A stretch of 42,613 bases of DNA from an uncultured Lachnospiraceae bacterium. Lineage in GTDB: Bacteria; Bacillota; Clostridia; Lachnospirales; Anaerotignaceae. The stretch is from assembly GCA_944381395.1 (NCBI GenBank), contig CALWKY010000004.1, forward strand, positions 1 to 42,613. Reading direction: 5' to 3'. The position numbers and the translations under genes were made by a program. The notes beneath the pieces are model-generated. The model was not told the origin of the DNA. It saw only the letters and a list, made by a program, of their open reading frames with translations, and did not search any database. This document shows, one piece after another, positions 34,671 through 42,491 of this stretch (its first letter is position 1; each line of letters starts with the position of its first letter).

Positions 34671-35114
34671 ATGTATGATGAAAAACTACTTATTACGATG
34701 GTAGCCGCACTCGCACCGTCTGGATGTAGTAACAGCGTTGAACCGTCTGTACTTACCGGTAATTGGATACAGCATAACAGTAACTCTGATACATCCTATT
34801 AAATTGCGACCATCACTGAGGATACTGTTGAAGTGTATTGGCATATCATAGAAGTTGATACAAAAGTACTGTACCGGACGGGCAAATTTATCGCGCCGGA
34901 AGCAACTAAAGAACCTTATATCCGGGATTCTGCTAATGATACAGAAAAGACAAATTCCGCTTTATTGACATCTGTTGATAAAGCAAAAGCCTTTACCTAT
35001 GAAGATGGATAAATCAGCTATGCAGTAACTGCAATGGGAGTTACTACAACTGTAGCTCTGGAAAAGTACAGAATAAAGTTCTTTCACCAATTCAGTATCG
35101 CACAAAAAGTATAA
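34671..35114 (+). pseudogene. Decayed small lipoprotein gene
   Basis: In the frame of 34671 the sequence reads LLITMVAALAPSGCSNS, a lipoprotein signal peptide with a degenerate lipobox (P-S-G-C in place of L-[A/S]-G-C). A soluble domain follows (LTGNWIQHN, ATITEDTVEVYW, TGKFIAPEATKEPY, KAFTYEDG). Two in-frame TAA stops interrupt it (34800 and 35010), both one change from CAA. The likely start ATGAAAAA at 34678 is out of frame by one base in an A-run. The domain resembles small 'LTGNW' lipoproteins of Firmicutes. The consistent frame shows this is a recent pseudogene. Confidence 0.7.
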
Positions 35115-35132
35115 TAAAAGGAGGAACCTATT

Positions 35133-35507
35133 ATGATAGACTTTAAAAATGGATTTTTTCTTAAATTGAAAAAAACAGGAAAATTTGTTAATCAGTCAAC
35201 TGTCGCTCCGTTGTTTGTTCCAGGCGAGGAACTGATCGGAGAATATCAGGCAATTCGAGACTATGTAATATTCACCAATAAACGAATCATTGCTGTAAAT
35301 GTGCAAGGCATTACTGGAAAGAAAATAGACTTTTCTACCTTACCCTATAGTAAAATCCAAGCATTTTCAATAGAAACAGCAGGAGTGCTGGACTTGGATA
35401 GTGAATTGGAAATGTATTTTTCAGGTCTTGGAAAAGTGAAATTCGAATTTTCTGGAGAAAACGATATTGTGCAACTTGGTAAGCTTATCTCCGAAAAAAT
35501 TTTGTAA
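35133..35507 (+). CDS. PH domain-containing protein (bPH type)
   Basis: A 124-residue cytosolic protein resembling bacterial pleckstrin-homology domain proteins (PF08000-like). Its beta-strand pattern includes LIGEYQAIRDYVIFTNKRII (~35-54), a KKIDFSTLPYSKIQAFSIET strand (~64-83) and ELEMYFSGLGKVKFEF (~91-106), followed by a C-terminal helix. The TNKRIIAV and LPYSKI motifs are typical. AAAGGAGG lies eight bases before ATG 35133. Function is unknown; related proteins have been linked to stress and membranes. It lies just after the pseudogene and before a strong terminator. Confidence 0.85.
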   Translation: MIDFKNGFFLKLKKTGKFVNQSTVAPLFVPGEELIGEYQAIRDYVIFTNKRIIAVNVQGITGKKIDFSTLPYSKIQAFSIETAGVLDLDSELEMYFSGLGKVKFEFSGENDIVQLGKLISEKIL

Positions 35508-35548
35508 CAACTATAATGCAGCCCATCTATATAAGGGTACAAGTAAAA

Positions 35549-35595
35549 ACGGAATATACCATAAACTCCTCTCATGGTATATTCCGTCTTTTATA
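35549..35595 (+). terminator. Terminator of the PH-domain gene
   Basis: A perfect 14-bp stem, ACGGAATATACCAT with ATGGTATATTCCGT, around an 11-base loop and followed by CTTTTAT. Confidence 0.8.
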
Positions 35596-35912
35596 TGCTT
35601 CACATTTATTTTCGATCAAATACCAAATCGCTTTTTTTAAAAGTCAATTGGTTGCCTCCTGTATCCTCAGTCTCTGCACTCTGTAAAACTCTTCTTTGTT
35701 CTTTTTAGAGACTATTTGAAAAATTTAACCATATTTTTTCACACTGTATTTTTTCTACCAATGTTTTTCCTTCTGTCCTCTTTAACATTTTTCTTCTTCG
35801 TCCGCAACAAAAGGTATTCGAAATAAATATTATTCGATTCTTTTTCCTTGCATCATTTTCTTATATCACTTATCTGTTATTTCCTATGAAAACATATTGC
35901 TAAAAAGATGTA
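35596..35912. other. Intergenic region between PH-domain and deacetylase genes
   Basis: AT-rich, with no credible gene or signal recognised; it separates the convergent PH-domain and deacetylase genes. Confidence 0.45.
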
Positions 35913-36797
35913 TTATCCGCAAATCTGTACAGAAGCACTTTTTGTATCTTTCTGCGTGGTTTGGGTCTGCTGGGGAATCTGTCTGCCTTCATGATCCATC
36001 GTGTATTCCCCACGGTAAATTAACTCAGAAATTGGTACTAACGTATATCCTTTTTCTTTTAATCCTTTGATAATTGTATCTAGCACTTCCGGTGTGTACT
36101 TGGCATCATTGTGGAATAGAATAATGGAACCGTTGCCCAAGTGGCTGTTTTCCAATACTTGATGAATCTCCGCATCCGCACCCTTTTCCATCCAGTCTAA
36201 AGAATCCACATCCCATTGTATACTAAAATAACCATTGGCAGTTGCTGTTTCAATGACATGATTGTCGTACTCGCCGAAAGGTGGTCGGAATAATTCCATA
36301 TCAATGCCTGTCAGTTCTTTCACTGCCTGATGGCATTCTTGTAGTTCCTTTGTAATTTCTTCTGCTGATATTTGACTCATATGAGGATGTGTTGCAGAGT
36401 GATTACCTAAATCATGACCTGCTGCTGCAATTTTCTGCACCTCCTCCGGATATTTTTCCACCCAATACCCGCATAGGAAGAAAGTAGCATGGACATCATT
36501 GTCCGCTAAAATCTGTAATAATTGATCCGTATCATCCGCACCCCATGCAGCGTCGAAACTAATCGCAATTTTTTTCTCATCTGTTTGGACACAGTAAATG
36601 GGTAATTTTCGTTCTGCGCTGGATTCTAAAAGTAAAGATACTTGATTAGCGGCAGGTTTGGCACCTATTGCAAGGGCACCAAAAACAAAACAACATGCCA
36701 GTAACGTACATACTTTTCTTTTGGTGGGATGGAAAACCAAAATTGGGATCCATCTCTTTTTTTTCTTTTTTTCTTTTTTTTGAAAGAAGTGCTTCAT
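35913..36797 (-). CDS. Polysaccharide deacetylase (PdaB/PgdA-like)
   Basis: A 294-residue membrane-anchored NodB-domain enzyme. A basic N terminus (KKEKKKKKRW) is followed by a transmembrane helix (~residues 24-45, VCTLLACCFVFGALAIGA), then the catalytic domain. The motifs are present: ISFDAAWG (motif 1, with one Asp in place of the usual TFDD pair), HSATHPH (metal His pair), RPPFGEYD, and ILFHN near the C terminus. The DAAWG form is like the sporulation deacetylase PdaB. ATG 36797 has GGAG eleven bases upstream; the 50-residue upstream extension is rejected. It would deacetylate peptidoglycan outside the membrane. Confidence 0.85.
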   Translation of the reverse strand: MKHFFQKKEKKKKKRWIPILVFHPTKRKVCTLLACCFVFGALAIGAKPAANQVSLLLESSAERKLPIYCVQTDEKKIAISFDAAWGADDTDQLLQILADNDVHATFFLCGYWVEKYPEEVQKIAAAGHDLGNHSATHPHMSQISAEEITKELQECHQAVKELTGIDMELFRPPFGEYDNHVIETATANGYFSIQWDVDSLDWMEKGADAEIHQVLENSHLGNGSIILFHNDAKYTPEVLDTIIKGLKEKGYTLVPISELIYRGEYTMDHEGRQIPQQTQTTQKDTKSASVQICG

Positions 36798-37069
36798 TTT
36801 TTTATTCACTCCAAGGAATTTTTGTTCCAGTTTATGAAAAATTTCCAAAATCATACATAAAAACAACGAATTTGGATTGTCCCATTTGTTTTTTTGATTG
36901 TAGGCTAGACCTTTCTGCCGTTGTAATATAGATGATTCCTGTCGCACCAATATATATAAAGAACCCTTTCATTTTAATTCCGTGTTTGCAACTCGTTTTC
37001 TACCAAACATTTCTTTGTTCAAAAATCCTATCTTCTCTTTTGTTCCCAAATTGATCTTTTTATTCACGT
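36798..37069. other. Intergenic region upstream of the deacetylase
   Basis: No gene was seen. A TATGAT at about 36859 on the minus strand could be a -10, but no matching -35 was found; a sporulation sigma factor may be used. Confidence 0.35.
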
Positions 37070-37101
37070 AAAAAACGGTACCGCCTAAAGACGATACCGT
37101 T
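37070..37101 (-). terminator. Terminator of the NlpC/P60 gene
   Basis: Minus-strand CGGTATCG pairs with CGGTACCG (one wobble) around an 8-base loop, followed by six T, about 50 bases after the stop codon. Confidence 0.8.
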
Positions 37102-37152
37102 TCCACTCTTATGCTATTCTAAATTTCTATATTACAAACGTATGAGCTTTTC

Positions 37153-38244
37153 TTAGCGCAATATTCTTCTCGCAGTTACATAGGTTCTAGCACTATAATC
37201 ACTGCTTAAGCTGGTGATAGTAACACCATAAGCCGCACCATCTGTAGAATGTATGTATTGGTTACCACCAATGTAGATACCTACATGGCAGATGGAAGTA
37301 CCTGAACCAGAATTAAAGAAAACCAAATCACCAGGCTGTAAGTTTGCCTTTGCAACTTCCACACCATGATTAACCATGGTATAAGAAGAACGGTTCAATG
37401 TAATACCGAAATGCTTGTACACACTGTAAACAAACCCGGAGCAATCTACACCGTTGTTCAGGTCTGTGCCGCCCCACACATAAGGTGTGCCAATAAACTG
37501 TTTTGCATAATCTACTACAGCTTGTCCTTGAGAAGAAGAGTTGCTTCTGCTGGTACGGGTTCCACTTTTTACAGAAACATAGTCCGCAGATACATAACCA
37601 CTCTGACCAGCATCGGTTTTCACCTGTAACCATTCAGATCCGGTAGAAACAATATCAAATTCTGTACCATAAGGTAACACAGTAATTACATCACTAGAAG
37701 TGCTGGCAGCGGCACGCAGCTTCAAGCCAGTTTCTGCAGTCACTACACCATAAACCTGGTTTGAGCTGCTGCTACTGGAAGAAAGATATTTTAAATATGT
37801 ACCACTAAAATAATCCTGGCTGATGTAACCAGTGCCGCCGTTATAATTGATTTTGTAGAAACCGCTTTCCAATGCAGTTGCAGTAAAGGAATCACCTTTG
37901 TTGGCACTTCCCAGCACACTGGTAGAAGTGCTTGCACCACTACGGATATTTACACCGCTTCCGGTTACAGTACCTTCTGCACTGTTTACCTGGAAATACT
38001 CCCCGTAAACATATCCTTCTTTGCCATTTACGGAAATCTTTACCCAGTTTCCGTCTGCACCCAATACCTCATAGGATGTGCCTTGATTGATCTGGGTCAG
38101 AACAGCGGTACTCGTATCTGCTGCTGCACGTACGTTTACGTTAGTACCAGTAGCTTGTCCTGTTGCGCCAAAAGCTACAACACTGCTCAGTGCTACAGTG
38201 CCCAGTGCTGTTATCATAATTCTATAAAAATGTTTCATACCCAT
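37153..38244 (-). CDS. Secreted SH3-domain NlpC/P60 cell-wall hydrolase
   Basis: A 363-residue exported endopeptidase. The signal peptide covers the first ~28 residues (MITALGTVALSSVVAFGATG). Three bacterial SH3 domains follow at about 32-88 (NVNVRAAADTSTAV), 92-148 (GVNIRSGASTSTSV) and 167-225 (GLKLRAAASTSSDV). A Ser-rich linker leads to the NlpC/P60 domain (~240-360). The catalytic residues are Cys in VDCSGFVYS, His in ICHVGIYIGG and His in YIHS. Such enzymes cut peptidoglycan stem peptides (D-Glu-DAP). ATG 38244 has GGAG eight bases upstream. A consensus promoter with a WalR-like box precedes it. Confidence 0.93.
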   Translation of the reverse strand: MGMKHFYRIMITALGTVALSSVVAFGATGQATGTNVNVRAAADTSTAVLTQINQGTSYEVLGADGNWVKISVNGKEGYVYGEYFQVNSAEGTVTGSGVNIRSGASTSTSVLGSANKGDSFTATALESGFYKINYNGGTGYISQDYFSGTYLKYLSSSSSSSNQVYGVVTAETGLKLRAAASTSSDVITVLPYGTEFDIVSTGSEWLQVKTDAGQSGYVSADYVSVKSGTRTSRSNSSSQGQAVVDYAKQFIGTPYVWGGTDLNNGVDCSGFVYSVYKHFGITLNRSSYTMVNHGVEVAKANLQPGDLVFFNSGSGTSICHVGIYIGGNQYIHSTDGAAYGVTITSLSSDYSARTYVTARRILR

Positions 38245-38277
38245 TGGACTCACTCCGGAAATATTCTCATACAAATT

Positions 38278-38294
38278 GTTACATAATTGTTACA
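38278..38294 (-). promoter_or_regulatory. WalR-type box at the wall hydrolase transcript start
   Basis: On the minus strand TGTAAC-AATTA-TGTAAC fits the WalR consensus TGTWAH-N5-TGTWAH perfectly. It lies just downstream of the -10, spanning roughly +1 to +17, a position expected to block transcription. A third TGTATG follows four bases after it. Confidence 0.65.
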
Positions 38295-38299
38295 AATTC

Positions 38300-38328
38300 A
38301 TTATACTAAGGCGTAACGTTTCTGTCAA
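38300..38328 (-). promoter_or_regulatory. Consensus sigma-A promoter of the NlpC/P60 gene
   Basis: Minus-strand TTGACA (38323-38328), a 17-base spacer and TATAAT (38300-38305), both hexamers perfect. Confidence 0.9.
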
Positions 38329-38433
38329 CCACATTTACTCAAAAAGATACTGCGAAAAACAAAAAAACAGGATATTTGTGTATTTTTTACTTCATTTTTC
38401 CACATAATATCCCATTTTTTTGGTTACTTTTTC

Positions 38434-39555
38434 TTACTTTTCCAGGATATCCCAAAGAAATTGTCCGTTTTCATAGAATAATTGCCCATCGGCATAAATC
38501 TTACCACCTTGACACATATTGTTAATCATATCCCAGTGGATAGCTGATTCATTTTTGCCTCCAGCCTCTTGGAATGCCTCCCCGATGGCCATGTGCATAG
38601 AGCCACCGATTTTTTCGTCAAACAAGATATTCTCTGTAAACTGTTGGATCCCATAATTGGTGCCAATAGCCACCTCTCCAAAATAGCGGCTGCCTTCATC
38701 CGTATCTATATAAGATAGAAGCCGCTCATTTTTCGCTGCATCAGCGCAAGTCGCTTCTATAATACGCCCCTGCTCCACCTTCAGGCACACCTTGGGGAAA
38801 GCATGTCCGTTCAGGATTGCAGGATAGGAAAAAGTAATGACACCATTGACTGCATCCTCCACAGGAGAAGTAAAAATTTCTCCATCTGGGAAGTTTTCCT
38901 GTCCGCTGCAACCAATCCATTTTCTGCCTGCAATGCCTACTGTCAGATCTGTGCCTTCTGCCACAATGTGTAATTCTTTCTTTTGGTTCAGGTAGGCAAT
39001 CCACTTTTCCTGCATCTGTGCCATCTCCTGCCACTTTGCTACAGGATCTGCCTCATGCAAAAATCCCGCCCGGTAGACAAAATCCTCATATTCTTCCAAA
39101 CTCATGCCAGCAGCCTGCGCATCTCCTTCTGTGGGAAATTGAGTACCTACCCAACGTAAAGAGCCGTCTCCCATTCTGCTAGAATAAACTTTCCGGTTTT
39201 CTTTGTTGGCTAACCGGCGCAATTTCAGCTTTTCTCCGTCTATGTTTGCCATGGTCTTGGTATTGCGGCTGCCCCAAGCACTAATCCATACGTCACTTTG
39301 GGCACAATGTCCAAATCGCTCATTTGGCTGGGCAATTTGGGTATCATTGCCGTTGCGTAAAATCTCCGCATCCACATCCGGCAAATCCACATAATATTTC
39401 ACAATACCGCCCTGTTTTACCGCAGCCCGCGCTACCGCACTGATAAAAGGCAGCGCTCCATCTTCTGCGGAAATGCATACCGTATCCCCAGGCTGTACAT
39501 GGGTAGAATACTCCACCAAAACCTGTGCTAATTTTTCCAGTCGTTCGTCTTTCAT
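38434..39555 (-). CDS. M29 family aminopeptidase
   Basis: A 373-residue metallo-aminopeptidase of the AmpS/thermophilic M29 family, cytosolic. The N terminus reads LEKLAQVLVEYSTHVQPGD. The C-terminal half holds metal ligands typical of the family: Glu in DGEIFTSP-VEDAVNG (~254), GEVAIGTN (~317), HMAIGEAF (~347) and HWDMI (~359). ATG 39555 is chosen over the upstream in-frame start because AAAGGGTGG lies nearby. It is downstream of an isochorismatase-like gene with a ~220-base gap. Confidence 0.9.
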   Translation of the reverse strand: MKDERLEKLAQVLVEYSTHVQPGDTVCISAEDGALPFISAVARAAVKQGGIVKYYVDLPDVDAEILRNGNDTQIAQPNERFGHCAQSDVWISAWGSRNTKTMANIDGEKLKLRRLANKENRKVYSSRMGDGSLRWVGTQFPTEGDAQAAGMSLEEYEDFVYRAGFLHEADPVAKWQEMAQMQEKWIAYLNQKKELHIVAEGTDLTVGIAGRKWIGCSGQENFPDGEIFTSPVEDAVNGVITFSYPAILNGHAFPKVCLKVEQGRIIEATCADAAKNERLLSYIDTDEGSRYFGEVAIGTNYGIQQFTENILFDEKIGGSMHMAIGEAFQEAGGKNESAIHWDMINNMCQGGKIYADGQLFYENGQFLWDILEK

Positions 39556-39776
39556 CTCAACCACCCTTTCTAATACACCATTTTTCATGGCGATCTTCTC
39601 TGAATCTTTTTGTAAATTGGTTTTTCTCTGCCTGCAACATCATTTCTGTTGCTGCCTTAGTGCTGATCTTTTCTTTCTTTTTTAGTACTGCTTTCCCAGT
39701 ATGAATCAAAATACAAGGCATTCTTCTAGAGCATCTCTCTGCGAATTTTTTCAGCCAGTGTATCTTTTCTGCCTCC

Positions 39777-40319
39777 TTAGGCTTCCAGCGCTTCTTCTCC
39801 CGTTATGGTAATCTGGCATAACTTCATGGCTTCTAACGCGTTATAATGACTCTTCCAGGTAATGCCCGCACAACAGGAAGCATCTACGCAAATCGGTACT
39901 TCCGGCAGTTTCGCTTTCAGACATAATGCATTGGAGATAACACAAATATCCGTGCAAACGCCAATCAATTCCAACGCAATCTCTTCTTTTTCTGCTATTT
40001 CTGCCATCTTCTCCATTAACTGGACTGAGCCAAATGTCACTTTGTCGATGATATGTTCCTCTGCCACCAGCGCTGCCACATCTTTTTGCAATTGCCAACC
40101 TTCACTGCCTTGGATACAGTGGGCAATGGGCAGGTGCTTTCCCTCCTGTGTTTCCATATAATTAGCAAAATGGGTGTCTCTGGTGGCATAAATATATTCT
40201 TTCGGATATGTTTTCATTTTTTCTACCACTTTAGGCAAAATATTTTCTGCTTCCGGTGTTCCCAGTGCTCCATCAATAAAATCATTTTGCATATCAATAA
40301 CCAGCAGTATATTTTTCAT
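39777..40319 (-). CDS. Isochorismatase-like cysteine hydrolase
   Basis: A 180-residue hydrolase of the isochorismatase/nicotinamidase fold. The catalytic Asp is in LLVIDMQNDF (~8), the Lys in IIDKVTFGS (~93) and the Cys in GVCTDICVISNA (~127). The TDICV context and the ATRDTHFANY metal region (~46-55) point to a nicotinamidase-like enzyme, but other amidases share these. It has its own promoter, back to back with the proS leader promoter. Confidence 0.88.
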   Translation of the reverse strand: MKNILLVIDMQNDFIDGALGTPEAENILPKVVEKMKTYPKEYIYATRDTHFANYMETQEGKHLPIAHCIQGSEGWQLQKDVAALVAEEHIIDKVTFGSVQLMEKMAEIAEKEEIALELIGVCTDICVISNALCLKAKLPEVPICVDASCCAGITWKSHYNALEAMKLCQITITGEEALEA

Positions 40320-40352
40320 GGCGATTTCTCCTTTTTCTTGTTATTGTTAGCA

Positions 40353-40381
40353 AGTATAGCACTCTTTTTAAGGAAAAACAA
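40353..40381 (-). promoter_or_regulatory. Promoter of the isochorismatase-like gene
   Basis: Minus-strand TTGTTT (40376-40381), a 17-base spacer and TATACT (40353-40358). Confidence 0.65.
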
Positions 40382-40391
40382 CGATTATCAC

Positions 40392-40420
40392 TTGACAGTT
40401 GGAACCCAAACCAGTATCAT
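40392..40420 (+). promoter_or_regulatory. proS leader promoter
   Basis: TTGACA (40392-40397), a 17-base spacer and TATCAT (40415-40420). Confidence 0.75.
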
Positions 40421-40426
40421 AGGGGA

Positions 40427-40669
40427 GAGAAAAGCCATGACGAGGAATAGTAGAAAAATGGAAGCGCCCAGAAAAAAGGCGGTTGATGCAAGCCTAAGCG
40501 GATATTTTTCGAACCTGCCCTCACAGCTTCGCAGGGAAAATGCGGCGTGTTTCTTCGCGTTAAGAAGATTACCAATGAAGTGGGCAGTCTATATACTGCC
40601 AAAAAGGGTGGCACCGCCGAAGACCTTGGTCCCTTTCTGATGTAGAAAGTGGATGCAAGGCTTTTTTTC
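40427..40669 (+). promoter_or_regulatory. T-box leader of proS, proline specifier
   Basis: Stem I begins with ATGACGAGGAATAGTA (40437-40452). GAAAAAT pairs with ATTTTTC, and the distal loop reads GGTTGATGCAAGCC. After the 3' arm of the helix, GAA-CCT (CCT at 40514-40516) places a proline codon at the specifier position. The antiterminator T-box sequence AGGGTGGCACCGCC lies at 40605-40618. Uncharged tRNA-Pro would stabilise antitermination and raise ProRS expression. Confidence 0.92.
40624..40668 (+). terminator. T-box terminator
   Basis: CCTTG (40624) pairs with CAAGG (40656), and TCC/GGA and TTTC/GAAA extend the stem. Seven T follow (40662-40668). It competes with the T-box antiterminator. 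Confidence 0.88.
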
Positions 40670-40711
40670 TGCCAAAAAAAGAAAATAAGATTGATAGGAG
40701 GTTATCAAACA

Positions 40712-42148
40712 ATGGCAAATGATAAAAAACTGGTTGAATCCATCACCGATATGGAAGTGGATTTCGCCCAATGGTATACCGACGTAGTAAAAAAAGCAGA
40801 CTTGACTGATTACTCTACCTTAAAAGGCTGCATGATTATCCGTCCTTATGGTTTTGCTATCTGGGAACGGATTAAAGCGGAATTGGACAGAAGATTTAAG
40901 GAAACCGGACATGAAAACGTGTATATGCCCATGTTCATTCCGGAAAGTCTGCTGCAAAAAGAAAAAGACCATGTAGAAGGTTTTGCACCGGAAGTTGCAT
41001 GGGTAACTCAGGGCGGTGAAAAGAAATTGGAAGAACGCATCTGTGTCCGTCCTACTTCTGAAACACTATTCTGTGATCATTATGCTAATATCATTCATTC
41101 CTACCGTGACCTGCCCAAGTTGTATAATCAGTGGTGCTCCGTTGTGCGTTGGGAAAAGACTACTCGTCCTTTCCTGCGGACCATGGAATTCTTGTGGCAG
41201 GAAGGTCATACTGCGCATGCTACCGCAGAGGAAGCGGAAGCTGAGACCATAAAAATGCTCAATGTTTATGCAGATGTATTGGAAAATGTTCTGGCAATCC
41301 CCGTTATTAAGGGCGAGAAAACAGCAAAAGAACGTTTTGCCGGTGCCGCTGCTACCTATACTGTAGAAAGCCTGATGCACGATGGTAAGGCACTCCAGTC
41401 TGCAACCAGCCATAACTTTGGCAACGGCTTTGCGCAAGCTTTTAATATCCAGTATACTGATAAGGATAATAAGTTACAGTATGTATATCAAACCAGCTGG
41501 GGTATGACTACCCGCGTTATTGGTGCTATGATCATGGTGCATGGAGATAATAGCGGTTTGGTACTTCCCCCTCACATTGCGCCTATTCAGGTTATGATCA
41601 TTCCCATTGCCCAGCATAAGGCTGGTGTTTTGGAGAAAGCAAATGAACTGCGCGAGAAGCTGTCTGCTGTATGCCGTATTAAAATGGATGATTCTGATAA
41701 ATCTGCCGGCTGGAAGTTCAGTGAGTATGAAATGAAAGGCGTACCCATCCGCTTGGAAGTTGGTCCTAAGGATCTGGAAAAGAATCAGGCTGTACTGGCA
41801 AGAAGAGATACAGGAGAAAAGATCACCGTTTCCTTGAATGAGCTGGAAGAAAAGATTCCCGCACTGCTGGAAGAAATTCAGCAGAACATGTTCCAGCGTG
41901 CGAAAGACCGCCTGGAAAGCAGAACCTACACTGCAACCAATATGGAAGAATTTGAAAAAATCCTGGAGGAAAACCCTGGCTTTATTAAAGCAATGTGGTG
42001 CGGCGATCAGGCTTGTGAAGATGCTATTAAGGAAAAAACAGCTGCTACCAGCCGCTGCATCCCCTTCGTGCAAGAGCATCTTTCCGATAAATGTGTTTGC
42101 TGTGGAAAGCCTGCAAAACACATGGTATTCTGGGGTAAAGCATATTAA
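40712..42148 (+). CDS. proS: Prolyl-tRNA synthetase, type 3 (short form)
   Basis: A 478-residue class II synthetase charging tRNA-Pro. Class II motifs are visible: motif 2 around [20 protein letters not shown] (~140-160) and motif 3 in the [21 protein letters not shown] region (~255-280). It lacks the ~180-residue editing insertion of the long bacterial form and ends in a zinc-type C-terminal domain (WCGDQAC ... CVCCGKPA) with a terminal Tyr, all typical of type 3. AGGAGG lies ten bases before ATG 40712; the upstream in-frame start lies in the T-box terminator and is rejected. Confidence 0.97.
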   Translation: MANDKKLVESITDMEVDFAQWYTDVVKKADLTDYSTLKGCMIIRPYGFAIWERIKAELDRRFKETGHENVYMPMFIPESLLQKEKDHVEGFAPEVAWVTQGGEKKLEERICVRPTSETLFCDHYANIIHSYRDLPKLYNQWCSVVRWEKTTRPFLRTMEFLWQEGHTAHATAEEAEAETIKMLNVYADVLENVLAIPVIKGEKTAKERFAGAAATYTVESLMHDGKALQSATSHNFGNGFAQAFNIQYTDKDNKLQYVYQTSWGMTTRVIGAMIMVHGDNSGLVLPPHIAPIQVMIIPIAQHKAGVLEKANELREKLSAVCRIKMDDSDKSAGWKFSEYEMKGVPIRLEVGPKDLEKNQAVLARRDTGEKITVSLNELEEKIPALLEEIQQNMFQRAKDRLESRTYTATNMEEFEKILEENPGFIKAMWCGDQACEDAIKEKTAATSRCIPFVQEHLSDKCVCCGKPAKHMVFWGKAY

Positions 42149-42152
42149 AAAA

Positions 42153-42198
42153 GACAGCTTCTTTTCTCGCATAGAGGAAAGGAGCTGTCCTTCTTTAT
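42153..42198 (+). terminator. proS terminator
   Basis: GACAGCT pairs with AGCTGTC, with CTTTTC/GGAAAG extending the stem, followed by a T-rich tail. Confidence 0.75.
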
Positions 42199-42211
42199 TT
42201 AGAGAACCGAC

Positions 42212-42373
42212 TTACTTTTTCATAAAAGAAAGGCAGTCTGTGCAGGCATCCATTTTAGGATCGCATTCGTGCGTACCAACTTGGATACTGTCCAAAGTGC
42301 AGTAGTTTTTGTTGGTATGATGATGTCTGCAGTTGTTTACGGTACATTTGATACATTCATTACATTTTTCCAT
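42212..42373 (-). CDS. DUF1540 domain protein, Cys-rich, 53 aa
   Basis: A small protein read from ATG 42373 with AAGGAGG about ten bases upstream. It has eight cysteines; the second part matches the DUF1540 pattern: CTVNNCRHHH (~10-19), then YCTLDSIQVG (~24-33) and CTDCLSF at the C terminus (~44-50). Such proteins are presumed metal-binding and are common in spore-forming Clostridia and Bacilli; the function is not known. It is convergent with proS. Confidence 0.85.
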   Translation of the reverse strand: MEKCNECIKCTVNNCRHHHTNKNYCTLDSIQVGTHECDPKMDACTDCLSFMKK

Positions 42374-42491
42374 GATGATTGATCCTCCTTACAATGCAAT
42401 TTTTTGTTGCAAGAATAGTATGGCACAAGTTTCAAAATCTAAACCCGGAAAAATTATGTTTTAAAAAATTTTATCAAAAGGAGATATGGTA

